A DNA stretch of 64,000 bases from Allosphingosinicella deserti (GCF_003012735.1 NZ_PXYI01000009.1:124001-188000), one strand, 5' to 3'. Positions 27,702 to 36,703 are shown, counted from the first letter of the stretch. Program-made: numbers and translations. Notes: generated by a model not told the origin, from the sequence alone.

Positions 27702-29720
27702 ATGCCCGAAAGATCCTTTGGAACCAGGATGATCGCGCTGGTTGGACCCGGCGGCGCGGGAAAGACCAGCCTTGCCGAAGCCCTCCTGTTCGCAGGCGGC
27801 GCGATCGATCGGCAAGGATCCGTCGACGCGAAGACCAGCGTCGGCGATTCCAGCCCCGAAGCCCGCGCCCGGGGTGCCTCCACCGAACTGAACCTGATGA
27901 GCTTCGATTTTCTCGGCGATCGTTTCGCGATCGTCGACACGCCGGGATCGGTCGGCTTCGCGGCCGACGGCAGCCTCGCCATTGCCGGCGCCGATCTGGC
28001 GGTCGTGGTCATCGATGCCGATGCAGCACGCGCGCATCTCGCCGAGCCTATGCTCCGCCGGCTCGAGAGCCTCAGCGTGCCGCACATCGTGTTCGTCAAC
28101 AAGATCGATCAGGCGCGTGGTCAGATCCGTGATCTGCTCGAGGCGCTGCAGCCGATGAGCAGTTCGGCGCTGGTTGCCCGCCAGATCCCGATTCGTGAAG
28201 ACGAGAAGATCACCGGCTTCGTCGATCTCGCGCTCGAGCGCGCCTTTCATTATCGACTCGGCAAGGCCTCCGAGCCAATCGAGATTCCGGCCGAACTTGC
28301 CGACCGCGAAGCGCAGGAGCGCTACCATCTTCTCGAGCAGCTGGCGGACCATGACGATTTGCTGCTCGAGCAATTGCTGATGGACGAAATGCCTGACCGG
28401 GAGACGATCTTTGCGGATCTTACCCGTGAAACGCGCGAGAATCTGGTGGTGCCGGTCCTTTTCGGTTCGGCGATCAACGGCTTCGGCGTTCGCCGGCTGC
28501 TGAAAGCGCTTCGCCACGACGCGCCTGCGCCCGACGCGGCGGCGGAGCGGCTCTGTGCGACCGGCACGAGTGCGTTCGTGTTCAAAATCTCGCACGGCGG
28601 CTCGATGGGCCGGCTCGCCTTCGCCCGCCTGTTCGGCGGCAGCTTGGCCGAAGGCGCCGAGCTAAAGGATCCCAACGGCGAGCCGATCCGGGTCGGCACG
28701 TTGTTCTCGGTGCAGGGAGACAAGACGGTCAAGGTGGCGAGGGCCGCACCGGGAGATGTGGTCGCCATCGCCAAGGCGGAAACGGTGCATGCCGGCGAGT
28801 GGCTCGGGAGTGGCGGAGCGCGCCCGAAGGCGGACAGACCAAGATCCAACTATGCGCTCGCCATTACCACAACCGACCGCAAGGATGACGTGCGTCTGTC
28901 GACCGCTCTGCACAGGCTCTGCGAAGAGGATTGCTCGCTCGCATGGGAGCAGGACGAGATGCTGCACGAGACTCGGCTGCGCGGCGTCAGTGACGAGCAT
29001 CTGAAGGTCACTCTCGCACGATTGAAGCGCCGATATGGCGTAGCCGTCGATTCGCGGTCGCCCAGGGTCGGCTACAAGGAATCGATCCGCAGCGAAGTCA
29101 CGCAGCGGGGACGCCACAAGAAGCAATCGGGCGGCCACGGCCAGTTCGGCGACGTCGTCATCGAACTTCGCCCTCTTGCGCGCGGAGCGGGGTTCGAATT
29201 CTCTGAGCGGATCAGCGGCGGTGTCGTTCCCCGGCAATATTTCCCGGCTATCGAACAGGGCGTGCGCGACGCCATGATGAAGGGGCCGCTTGGATTCCCG
29301 GTTGTCGATGTCGCTGTCACTCTGGTGGAGGGATCCTATCACAGTGTCGACAGCTCCGAGATCGCCTTCCGCACTGCCGGAAGGATCGCAATGGCGGAGG
29401 CGCTCGCCGCGGCGGCACCACACCTGCTCGAACCTGTCCACCGCGTGACCGTCCTCTCCCCGTCCCACTCTACCTCGCGGATCACCTCCGCGATTGCGAG
29501 CCGCCGCGGCCAGATGCTGGGGATGTCGACGCGCGAGGGCTGGGCGCATTGGGACAAGGTCGAAGCGCTGCTCCCTGAGGCCGAATTGCAGGGCCTCGAC
29601 GCCGAGCTCAGGTCGCTGAGCCAGGGCCTTGCGACCTACGAGGCGGAGTTCGATCATCTTGCGGACCTGAACGGCAAGCTTGCCGACGACGTGGTGCAGC
29701 ACGTGCTCGTCCCAGCGTGA
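27702..29720 (+). CDS. Elongation factor G-like GTPase (EF-G paralogue)
   Basis: A 672-residue translational GTPase with EF-G domain order. The G domain has GPGGAGKT at 15-22, DTPG at 79-82 and NKID at 133-136. Domain II, then domains III-V follow, with VGYKESIRSEVTQRGRHKKQ, GQFGDV, and HSTSRITSAIASRRGQMLGM near the end. The switch I segment lacks the canonical R-G-I-T-[IM] motif; the corresponding place reads RGASTELNLMSFDF. Members of this EF-G-like group stand apart from the main fusA gene and their role in the cell is poorly defined. GGAGGAG precedes the ATG. A strong inverted repeat follows the stop. Confidence 0.88.
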   Translation: MPERSFGTRMIALVGPGGAGKTSLAEALLFAGGAIDRQGSVDAKTSVGDSSPEARARGASTELNLMSFDFLGDRFAIVDTPGSVGFAADGSLAIAGADLAVVVIDADAARAHLAEPMLRRLESLSVPHIVFVNKIDQARGQIRDLLEALQPMSSSALVARQIPIREDEKITGFVDLALERAFHYRLGKASEPIEIPAELADREAQERYHLLEQLADHDDLLLEQLLMDEMPDRETIFADLTRETRENLVVPVLFGSAINGFGVRRLLKALRHDAPAPDAAAERLCATGTSAFVFKISHGGSMGRLAFARLFGGSLAEGAELKDPNGEPIRVGTLFSVQGDKTVKVARAAPGDVVAIAKAETVHAGEWLGSGGARPKADRPRSNYALAITTTDRKDDVRLSTALHRLCEEDCSLAWEQDEMLHETRLRGVSDEHLKVTLARLKRRYGVAVDSRSPRVGYKESIRSEVTQRGRHKKQSGGHGQFGDVVIELRPLARGAGFEFSERISGGVVPRQYFPAIEQGVRDAMMKGPLGFPVVDVAVTLVEGSYHSVDSSEIAFRTAGRIAMAEALAAAAPHLLEPVHRVTVLSPSHSTSRITSAIASRRGQMLGMSTREGWAHWDKVEALLPEAELQGLDAELRSLSQGLATYEAEFDHLADLNGKLADDVVQHVLVPA

Positions 29721-29723
29721 ATT

Positions 29724-29777
29724 GGTACCGGGCGGGGGGCGGACGCGTTTCGGTGCGTCGTAGCCCCGCCCGGTACC
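29724..29777 (+). terminator. Long inverted repeat after the EF-G-like gene
   Basis: GGTACCGGGCGGGG (29724-29737) and CCCCGCCCGGTACC (29764-29777) form a perfect 14-base stem. A smaller stem, GACGC/GCGTC, lies inside. The element begins four bases after the stop codon. No T-run follows, so it may act as a Rho-aided terminator or an RNA-end protector. Confidence 0.6.
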
Positions 29778-29892
29778 TGACACATCGCACGACGAACCAA
29801 GTTGCCCGCGCCCGTTCCGATGCTCTACGGATCGGTCGAAGAGCCCCGGTGCACGATTGCCGGGCCAGATAATCTTGCCGGGGGAGCCGCGC

Positions 29893-31209
29893 GTGGCGAA
29901 ACGCCTTACCTATTTCATCCTCGCCGGCCTGGTGCTCGGCATCGTCGTCGGCTGGTCGCTCAATGCGGGGCTCGGCGGCGGCACTGCAGAGGGCGACGCA
30001 CAGCTCAAGATGCTGGCCGGCTATATCTCAATTCCGACGACAATCTTTCTCCACCTCATCAAGATGATCATCGCGCCGCTGGTCTTCTCGACCCTCGTCG
30101 TCGGCATTGCGCACATGGGCGACACGGCCGCGCTTGGGCGGGTCGGCGCAAAGGCAATCGCCTGGTTCCTCTGCGCCAGCCTCGTCTCGCTGACCCTCGG
30201 CCTGCTGCTGGTCACATTCTTCGAGCCCGGCACCGGGCTCAGCCTGCCGCTGCCGCCCGCCGATGCGTCCGCCGGCATCGATCGCTCCGCCTTCGATTTC
30301 GCGAAGTTCGTCGCCCACATCTTTCCGGAATCGATGATCGGGGCGATGGCCAGTAACGACATCCTGCAGATCGTCGTCTTCTCCTTGTTCGTCGGTGTGG
30401 CGATTACCGCCGTTGGCGAACCGGCGCGGCCGCTGGTCCGCGGCGTCGAGGCACTGGTCAAGGTGATGCTCCAGGTTACCGACTATGTGATGCGTTTCGC
30501 CCCGGTCGCGGTGTTCGCCGCGGTGACTGCGACGATCGCACAGCGGGGGCCGGCGATTCTCGGTACCTACGGCTATTTCATGAGCACCTTCTACCTCGGC
30601 CTCATGATCCTGTGGGCGCTGCTGATCGGCATCTGCTTCCTGATCGTCGGCAGCCGCACCCGCCTGCTCGTCCGCTACATCCGCGATCCGATCGTGCTCG
30701 CTTTCTCCACCGCATCGTCCGAGGCGGCCTTCCCGCGCACGCTGGAAGCGCTCGATCGGTTCGGCGTTCCACCGCGCATCGCCAGCTTCGTGCTGCCGCT
30801 CGGTTACTCGTTCAATCTCGACGGCTCGATGATGTACATGACCTTCGCGACGATCTTCATCGCGCAGGCCTACAATATCGATCTGACCTTGGGTCAGGAG
30901 ATATTGATGCTCCTCACCCTGATGATCACGTCCAAGGGCGTCGCGGGCGTGCCCCGGGCCAGCCTGGTGGTGATCACCGCCACGCTGTCCCAGTTCAACA
31001 TCCCGGAAGCAGGGCTGCTGCTGATCATCGCCATCGATCACTTCCTCGACATGGGTCGCTCGGCGACCAACGTGGTCGGCAATGCCGTGGCGAGCACGGT
31101 GGTGGCGCGCTGGGAAGGTCAACTCGATCCACCCGAGCCTGTCGACATCGAGCCGCCGCACGCGCCGTCGCACCGCCCGACTCCGGCGGTCGGTGAAGAG
31201 CCCTTTTGA
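29893..31209 (+). CDS. Dicarboxylate/amino acid:cation symporter (DAACS family)
   Basis: A 438-residue inner-membrane transporter of the GltP/DctA type with eight or so helices and two re-entrant hairpins. Family motifs are KMIIAPLVFSTLVVGIAHMG, AFSTASSEAAFPRTLEAL (the SSS-like HP1 region), SFNLDGSMMYMTFATIFIAQ and the HP2/TM8 segment DHFLDMGRSATNVVGNAVAS. It imports glutamate, aspartate or C4-dicarboxylates with protons or sodium ions, and the exact substrate is not readable. The GTG at 29893 has GGGGGAG upstream. Its stop overlaps the ATG of the LysE exporter. Confidence 0.92.
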   Translation: MAKRLTYFILAGLVLGIVVGWSLNAGLGGGTAEGDAQLKMLAGYISIPTTIFLHLIKMIIAPLVFSTLVVGIAHMGDTAALGRVGAKAIAWFLCASLVSLTLGLLLVTFFEPGTGLSLPLPPADASAGIDRSAFDFAKFVAHIFPESMIGAMASNDILQIVVFSLFVGVAITAVGEPARPLVRGVEALVKVMLQVTDYVMRFAPVAVFAAVTATIAQRGPAILGTYGYFMSTFYLGLMILWALLIGICFLIVGSRTRLLVRYIRDPIVLAFSTASSEAAFPRTLEALDRFGVPPRIASFVLPLGYSFNLDGSMMYMTFATIFIAQAYNIDLTLGQEILMLLTLMITSKGVAGVPRASLVVITATLSQFNIPEAGLLLIIAIDHFLDMGRSATNVVGNAVASTVVARWEGQLDPPEPVDIEPPHAPSHRPTPAVGEEPF

Positions 31210-31862
31210 TGCTGGAAATCGGAGGCGTCACCCTGTTGCCGGCCTGGCCGGTTTTCCTGTCGTTCGCGATGGCAGGGCTCGCCCTCAACATCATCCCGGG
31301 CGCTGACATGACCTTCGTCGCCACAGCGGCGGCGCACGGCGGCGCACGTCAAGGGACGATCGCTGCACTCGGCATTGGTGCGGGAACGTTCGTCCACATC
31401 CTCGCTGCCGTCATCGGCTTGTCGGCAATTCTCGCCTCTTCGGAGACCATCTTCACCCTGCTCAAATGGGTCGGCGCCGCCTATCTCCTCTATATCGCAA
31501 TCGATTTGTTGCGGGCGCCCCGCACCGAGGCCGGACGAGCGGCGCCTGCAACGCGCGGCTGGCTGCTGTTCCGCTCGGCCGCGCTGGTCAACGTGCTCAA
31601 CCCCAAGGTTGCGCTCTTCTTCCTCGCCTTCCTGCCGCAATTCGTATCGCCCGAGGCCACCTCACCGGCGCTTCAGATCCTGTTCCTGGGGCTTTGGTTC
31701 GATCTTGTCGGGACGCTGGTGAACATTGTCGTCGCCGTCGCTGCGGCCCGGGCGGCGATGCGCCTCAAGACGGTTCCGCTGCTGACGCGTATTGCCCGAT
31801 GGGCCGCGGCGACGATGCTCGGCGGGCTCGCCATACAGCTTGCGCTCGCGACCCGCCGCTGA
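31209..31862 (+). CDS. LysE/RhtB-family amino acid exporter
   Basis: A 217-residue, six-helix inner-membrane protein. The N-terminal helix carries NIIPGADMTFVATAAAHGG, the LysE signature, followed by GIGAGTFVHILAAVIGLSAI, and later VNVLNPKVALFFLAFLPQFV. LysE proteins export basic or neutral amino acids or homoserine lactones. The ATG overlaps the stop of the symporter gene by one base, so import and export functions are made from one message. Confidence 0.9.
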   Translation: MLEIGGVTLLPAWPVFLSFAMAGLALNIIPGADMTFVATAAAHGGARQGTIAALGIGAGTFVHILAAVIGLSAILASSETIFTLLKWVGAAYLLYIAIDLLRAPRTEAGRAAPATRGWLLFRSAALVNVLNPKVALFFLAFLPQFVSPEATSPALQILFLGLWFDLVGTLVNIVVAVAAARAAMRLKTVPLLTRIARWAAATMLGGLAIQLALATRR

Positions 31863-31940
31863 CGCGGCGGGATTGCGGATAGGTCGAGGCTTGTGGCACG
31901 CCACGACGAGCGCGGGGCGGCGCAATGATTGGGGGTTGAA

Positions 31941-32459
31941 TTGGGTACTATTGTCCAGGCGGTCGATGGGAGACCGCGGCCAGCAAGCCTAGCGCCGACC
32001 AGTTTGGAACGCGTCCTCGCTGCTCTGGCGATCGTGATGCTTCTGACCGTGACGGTTGCGCTCGTGCGTGGATCCGGCGAGTGGCAGACGCTACCCGGGA
32101 TCGTGTGGTTTCACATCGGCACGATGCTGCTTGCGCTTGGACTGACTCCCGTGGTCTTGCTGCGCCGCCGTGGCGATCGCTGGCACCGGCGGCTGGGCTA
32201 TGTGTGGGTGATCGCACTGGTGACCACCGCAATCGCTACCTTCTGGATTCGAATGAGCAATCCGGGTCACCTCGGCCCGATCCACGTCCTCTCGGCCTTC
32301 ACGATCATCCAGGTACCCCGCATCGTGCTCGCCGCCCGGCGGCACGACGTTGCGGCGCACCGCCGCGGCATCTTGCTGGTCGTCATCGGCGCTTTGCTGA
32401 TCGCAGGCTTCTTCACCTTCATGCCGAGTCGCTTGCTCGGCGACTGGCTGCTGTCGTGA
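31941..32459 (+). CDS. DUF2306 family membrane protein
   Basis: A 172-residue protein with four predicted membrane helices. The motifs WFHIGTMLLALGLTPVVLL, RWHRRLGYVWVIALVTTAIA, GPIHVLSAFTI and HRRGILLVVIGALLIAGFFT fit the DUF2306 group of small membrane proteins. Several histidines face the same side of the helices, which would suit heme or metal binding, but that is inference. The start is a TTG at 31941 with GGGGG upstream; another in-frame TTG is at 31929. Confidence 0.75.
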   Translation: MGTIVQAVDGRPRPASLAPTSLERVLAALAIVMLLTVTVALVRGSGEWQTLPGIVWFHIGTMLLALGLTPVVLLRRRGDRWHRRLGYVWVIALVTTAIATFWIRMSNPGHLGPIHVLSAFTIIQVPRIVLAARRHDVAAHRRGILLVVIGALLIAGFFTFMPSRLLGDWLLS

Positions 32460-32513
32460 CCTGAGACGCGCCGGGGCCGAAATCTCAGCCTCCAGGCTAG
32501 CCTCTTCTCGGCA

Positions 32514-32792
32514 TCAACACCCGGTTCTGTTGCACGGGTTTTTCTGCCGCGCGTTCAACTGCGAATTCTGCACCAGATCGCGCTCGGCACGCCGCTGCTC
32601 CGCCCATTGCGCGCGAGTCATGCAGACCCGGCGCACGGCAAGTCTGCTTCCCAGCACTTCCTGCTTTTCGCAGACGACCTGATTGGGATCCTTGGTCGGC
32701 TTGACCGACCCGGACTCGGCAAAGGCGGGCATGGCTGCGTGAACCGTGAATCCCGCGACAAGCACCAGTTGCAACCCAGTTCTCATTGCCAT
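32514..32792 (-). CDS. Small secreted cysteine-containing protein (paralogue B)
   Basis: A 92-residue protein with a signal peptide (MAMRTGLQLVLVAGFTVHAA, cleaved near AFAES). The mature chain has four cysteines and reads VCEKQEVLGSRLAVRRVCMT, then RAQWAEQRRAERDLVQNSQL and NARQKNPCNRTGC. It shares this whole core with the gene immediately upstream. Proteins of this shape are common in sphingomonads and have no known role. The cysteine spacing suggests two disulfides in the periplasm. AGGGG precedes the ATG. Confidence 0.8.
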   Translation of the reverse strand: MAMRTGLQLVLVAGFTVHAAMPAFAESGSVKPTKDPNQVVCEKQEVLGSRLAVRRVCMTRAQWAEQRRAERDLVQNSQLNARQKNPCNRTGC

Positions 32793-32808
32793 CTTACGCC
32801 CCTTCCCT

Positions 32809-33084
32809 CTAGCATCCCTTGACGCTGCATTGTTTCTGCCGGCCATTCAACTGCGAAGCCTGGACGAGATCGCGCTCGGTCCGCCGCTGCTCGGCCCATT
32901 GGGCTCGGGTCTGGCAGACCCGGCGTACCGCCAGGCGGCTGCCGAGCACTTCCTGTTTCTCGCAGACCACCTCGTTCATGTCCTTCTTCGCCTTAGCCGC
33001 AGGCTGCCCCGGCTCCGCAATCGAAGTGGCACTTGCCAGTCCGGAGACAGTACCAATGAGGAGAAGCGTAGGATTGACGCGCAT
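32809..33084 (-). CDS. Small secreted cysteine-containing protein (paralogue A)
   Basis: A 91-residue exported protein (signal peptide MRVNPTLLLIGTVSGLASAT). The mature part is EVVCEKQEVLGSRLAVRRVC, then QTRAQWAEQRRTERDLVQAS and RQKQCSVKGC, nearly identical in pattern to the gene that follows 16 bases downstream. The pair arose by tandem duplication. Signal peptides and linkers have diverged while the cysteine core has not, so both are probably functional. Confidence 0.8.
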   Translation of the reverse strand: MRVNPTLLLIGTVSGLASATSIAEPGQPAAKAKKDMNEVVCEKQEVLGSRLAVRRVCQTRAQWAEQRRTERDLVQASQLNGRQKQCSVKGC

Positions 33085-33247
33085 GACGAACTCTCCACCG
33101 CCGGGAAAGACTGAGGGTCAACCCAAATGGCCGGTCAAGCAAGGCCTTTCCCGATGACCCGGGTCCAAGCCCTTGGCCTGAGGCGAAATCGCGCAAGATC
33201 CGTTGAACCGCTTCTCCTGCCACGCAGACGGGCAAAGCAGGCCGGGC

Positions 33248-34504
33248 TCAGCCGAGCGGGCGGTCGATTGATGGTGGCGGCGTGCTGAACCAGCGCGGCC
33301 CCTCGGTCGTCATGTAGATGCAGTCTTCGAGACGAATTCCGAACTTGCCGGGCGCATACAGGCCGGGCTCGTTCGAAAAGCACATGCCGGGCTTCAACGC
33401 CGTCGTCTCGCCATGGACGAAATTGACCGGCTCGTGACCTTCAAGGCCGATGCCGTGACCGGTGCGATGAGACAGGCCCGGGAGCCGGTAACCCGGGCCG
33501 TAGCCCCAGCTCTGATATTGCGCGCGCACCGCATCATCCACGCTCCCCGCAGCCGCACCGATCCGGGCGGCGCGGAAGGCGATCTCCTGGCCCTGGCGCA
33601 CCTGCGTCCACATCTTCCGCTGCTCGTCGGACGGGGTGCCGAAGACGAAGGTCCGCGAAATGTCGGATTGGTAACCGTGAACGGTGCAGCCGCAGTCCAT
33701 CAGCACCACTTCGCCCTCGCGGACCTGCTGCGGCTTGCCGCTGCCGTGCGGGTAGGCACTCGCCTCGCCGAGCAGCACCAGCGCGAATTCGGGACTGCCG
33801 CCGAGCTGAACAGTCGCTGCGTTCATCATCTTTGAGATGTCGGCAGGGGTCATCCCCTTTTCGATCCCCGGCCAGGTGTGGCGGTAGGCGGCAAGCGTCA
33901 CGTCCGACGCTTTCTGCATCAGCGCGATCTCGGCAGCGGATTTCACCATCCGGCAGGCGCGTACGACCGGCGCGGCATTCTCGATCCGAACTCCGCCGAG
34001 TGCCTTGCCGAGCCCGTCGACGGCGAAATAGCGCACCGTCTCCTCGACCCCGACGGCGCGGTCGGCGACCTTGCGGTCGCGCAGCGCACCGGCGACGACC
34101 TCGAACGGATTATCATGCTCGTTCCAGGTCCGAACTTCGGCGGGAATCGACAGGCTCTCGCGGACCGACGGTTCCTCGAAATAGGGGGTGACGATCACCG
34201 GCTCGCCGGAGGCAGGAAGAAGCGCAGCGGTCAGCCGCTCGCTGCGACGCCATTGGACGCCTGTGAAATAGTCGAGCGATGCGCCCGGCTCGATCAGGAT
34301 TGCACCGAGCCCGCGCTCGCGCATAAGGGCCTGCGCTTTCGCAACCCGCTGCAGGCGCTCGGCGGACGTGATTGGAACCGCGTCACCGGTCATCTTCGCA
34401 AGCGGTGCGCCGCTGGGAGCAGCGCGCACCGGAAGCGCTGCGAGCCCGGCCGCAGCTAGCGCAGACCCGGCAAAGGCGCGGCGGCTGACATCAGGCATAT
34501 GCAT
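33248..34504 (-). CDS. M24 metallopeptidase (Xaa-Pro aminopeptidase type), Tat-exported
   Basis: A 418-residue protein. The N-terminus has a twin-arginine signal (SRRAFAGSALAAAGLAALPV). A creatinase N-terminal domain comes next (about 45-180), then the pita-bread M24 domain. The metal-site pieces are VLMDCGCTVHGYQSDISRTF (two Asp), SHRTGHGIGLEGHE (His), CFSNEPGLY (Glu) and IRLEDC (Glu). It should cleave Xaa-Pro peptide bonds in the periplasm. The start at 34504 lies inside the end of the GST gene with AAGGG upstream, so the two are coupled. Confidence 0.88.
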   Translation of the reverse strand: MHMPDVSRRAFAGSALAAAGLAALPVRAAPSGAPLAKMTGDAVPITSAERLQRVAKAQALMRERGLGAILIEPGASLDYFTGVQWRRSERLTAALLPASGEPVIVTPYFEEPSVRESLSIPAEVRTWNEHDNPFEVVAGALRDRKVADRAVGVEETVRYFAVDGLGKALGGVRIENAAPVVRACRMVKSAAEIALMQKASDVTLAAYRHTWPGIEKGMTPADISKMMNAATVQLGGSPEFALVLLGEASAYPHGSGKPQQVREGEVVLMDCGCTVHGYQSDISRTFVFGTPSDEQRKMWTQVRQGQEIAFRAARIGAAAGSVDDAVRAQYQSWGYGPGYRLPGLSHRTGHGIGLEGHEPVNFVHGETTALKPGMCFSNEPGLYAPGKFGIRLEDCIYMTTEGPRWFSTPPPSIDRPLG

Positions 34505-35114
34505 AAGGACCACCCTTGTTGAGCGCAGCGCCGTAGGCCGGGCGGGCATGGATGCGCTCCAGCCAGTCGATCAGATTGGGTCGGCTGCTGTTGAGCCCGG
34601 CACGCGTTCGCGCGGCCTCGAGCGGGAAGCTCATCATCACATCGGCGGCGGTAAATCGCTCGCCGGCGAACCAATCACGTTTCGACAGCTCGGCCTCCAG
34701 CCAATCGAGATGGCCCTGGAGAAGTTTCTGGATGAAGGGTCGCGCCGGCCGGCCGAGAAGACCCAGCCTGTTCACCACCAGCATCGCAAATAACGGCGGC
34801 ATCATCGAACCTTCGGCATAATGCAGAAAGTGCCGATAGCGCAGCACGTCCTCTCGACGCGTCGGCGGCCCGAGCCGTCCGCCTGCCTTCTGGACCAGAT
34901 ATTCGACGATGGCGCCGGTTTCCGCCACCACCAATCCATCGTCATCGATCACCGGAGCCTTGCCGAGCGGGTGAACATCCTTGAGCTCGGCCGGGGCGAG
35001 CATCGTCTTCGGATCGCGCTCGTAGCGGCGCACCCGATAATCCAGCCCGAGTTCCTCGATCAGCCACAGGATGCGCTGCGAACGCGAGTTCTGAAGATGG
35101 TGCACTGTGATCAT
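34491..35114 (-). CDS. Glutathione S-transferase family protein
   Basis: A 207-residue protein with an N-terminal thioredoxin-like domain (MITVHHLQNSRSQRILWLIE, with Ser at the active-site position; GKAPVIDDDGLVVAETGAIV with the cis-Pro and the E-T/S glutathione-binding pair). An all-helical C-terminal domain contains WFAGERFTAADVMMSFPLE. It is a cytosolic conjugating or reducing enzyme whose substrate is unknown. It lies between the ureohydrolase gene and the M24 peptidase gene. Confidence 0.9.
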   Translation of the reverse strand: MITVHHLQNSRSQRILWLIEELGLDYRVRRYERDPKTMLAPAELKDVHPLGKAPVIDDDGLVVAETGAIVEYLVQKAGGRLGPPTRREDVLRYRHFLHYAEGSMMPPLFAMLVVNRLGLLGRPARPFIQKLLQGHLDWLEAELSKRDWFAGERFTAADVMMSFPLEAARTRAGLNSSRPNLIDWLERIHARPAYGAALNKGGPYAYA

Positions 35115-35138
35115 CGGCGGCCCTCCAATTCGGTGGCG

Positions 35139-35978
35139 CTAGGGCCTCCAATCCCCGCCCGCAAGCGGCATGGGGCTTCGTCTGGCAAGCGCAGCAAGCT
35201 CCTTGACGAGCTTCGCTGCGAGCGTAGCGGTGACGCCGTTCACGTCTCGTCGCGGATTGAGCTCGACGATGTCGGCCCCGGCGATCGGCCGATCGACCCG
35301 GTTCAGAACCGACAAGACGTCACGAACGCTGAGACCGCCGGGTTCGTGATGGGACACTCCGGGCGCGAAGGCGGGATCGAAGCCGTCCAGATCGATGCTG
35401 ATCCAGAGCGGGCCGGCGGGGATCGGCACCGTCGCCGCATGGAAGTGCCGCATCTCCACGACCTCGACGCCGAAGCGCGCGGCTTGGTCCCGGCAATGGC
35501 GATTAAGGGTCCGGATTCCGACCTGCACCAGCTGCCTTGCGAAGCCTCGCTCCATGATCCGGGCGAAGGGTGATGCGTGCGAGAACGGATTACCGGCGAA
35601 ATCGTCGTAGAGATCGGGATGAGCATCGAAATGAAGGATGTCGATAGCCCCCTTCTCCGATGCGATTCCTTCGACGGCGGGGAAGCTCACCGAATGATCT
35701 CCGCCCAGAACGATCGGCACACGCCCTTCGCGAACTGCCAGGGCAACCGCGTCCCGGATCATGTCGTGATCGCCATCGGCCTCCCGCAGCGGCAGGTCAC
35801 CCGCATCCTCCAGCAGCACATCGAGGCCGATCTCGGTGCCGTCCTCCGCGGCCTGGTTGGCATGATCGGACGCCAAAGCGGTTCTGATCGTCGGGGGACC
35901 TTCCGCCGGCCCGCGCAGGAAGGAAGAGTGTCGATCGGTCGGGGCGCCGATCAGGCGCAAGGTTACTGGGTCGTTCAT
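35139..35978 (-). CDS. Ureohydrolase (agmatinase/arginase family)
   Basis: A 279-residue enzyme of the arginase fold with all manganese-binding segments present: GGDHSVSFP, DILHFDAHPDLYDD and SIDLDGFDPAFAPGVSHHEP. The C-terminal VELNPRRDVNGVTA is also typical. It hydrolyses a guanidino compound such as agmatine, releasing urea. The short length and the PGVSHHEPGGL loop favour an agmatinase-like member over true arginase, but the substrate is not settled. It is the first gene of the operon with the GST and M24 genes. Confidence 0.88.
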   Translation of the reverse strand: MNDPVTLRLIGAPTDRHSSFLRGPAEGPPTIRTALASDHANQAAEDGTEIGLDVLLEDAGDLPLREADGDHDMIRDAVALAVREGRVPIVLGGDHSVSFPAVEGIASEKGAIDILHFDAHPDLYDDFAGNPFSHASPFARIMERGFARQLVQVGIRTLNRHCRDQAARFGVEVVEMRHFHAATVPIPAGPLWISIDLDGFDPAFAPGVSHHEPGGLSVRDVLSVLNRVDRPIAGADIVELNPRRDVNGVTATLAAKLVKELAALARRSPMPLAGGDWRP

Positions 35979-36165
35979 TCCGTCTTCTCATCCTCCTGCC
36001 GCGTGGAGGATAGAGGATCCGGCGACGATGCCCAGCCCCGCCGAATGGCGAGGCTAACGCACATCTCGTCGCATCGATCCTCGTCGTTCCGCCGCGCGCC
36101 ACCACATCCGGTGAAGAACGGCCGCTCCGCGTGAGGGGTCGCGCATGTGACGAAAGGACGATCAG

Positions 36166-36369
36166 GTGACGAGCCCTGAACCCGACACCGCCTTCCTGCT
36201 GAGGCGGGCCGAGGAGGAAGCGATCCTCGCCATCCGCACCGACCAGAGCCCGGCCGCCCCAGCGCATTACGAACTTGCCTTGCTCTATTCCGCGCGAGCG
36301 TTGGATGCGCTTGCCGAAGTCCCGATAGGCGAGCGGCCGGAGATTGCCCCACCCCCTCACGCGGCCTGA
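36166..36369 (+). CDS. Small hypothetical protein
   Basis: A 67-residue acidic helical protein: FLLRRAEEEAILAIRTDQSP, then HYELALLYSARALDAL. Small proteins with the RRAEEEA-x-AI and H-x-x-LA-x-x-YSARA pattern are frequent in sphingomonads. Their function is unknown. The GTG start has AAGGA about nine bases upstream. Confidence 0.65.
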   Translation: MTSPEPDTAFLLRRAEEEAILAIRTDQSPAAPAHYELALLYSARALDALAEVPIGERPEIAPPPHAA

Positions 36370-36703
36370 CACCCCGAACCCGTTCTTTGACCGAATCACG
36401 CCTGTCGGCAGCCATTGCCGACCTCGCTGCGGCAATGTAGTGTCTTATGACATAACAATGTCGCGACGCCGATCGCGACTTCCAGGGAGTGGCGATGCGG
36501 TCGGATACCGACAGGCCCCGCGTGAACTCCGCCGCCGTTCGACCGGCGGCGTCCATCCGGCCGTACGCTCGCGACAGACCTCTTACCGAGCATCACGCTT
36601 CGCCCCGCTCCAAAGATGCCGAAGATTACCCACTGACTCGTGTCGACCCGGCGTCGGCGCATCCGGCACGTCCGCCAAGGACGGCCCATCCAGGGAGAAT
36701 AGC
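36370..36703. promoter_or_regulatory. Upstream region of the TonB receptor with inverted repeats
   Basis: This space holds TTATGACATAA (36448-36458 region, a short palindrome in an AT-rich patch). Next to it is a perfect inverted repeat, GTCGCGA-N6-TCGCGAC (36460-36479). They could be promoter and operator elements of the receptor gene. No ORF here is convincing. Confidence 0.4.

Noticed and set aside
33156-33165. Ten-base palindrome GACCCGGGTC after the M24 gene
   Set aside because: It is short and GC-only, and such palindromes arise often by chance in this composition.
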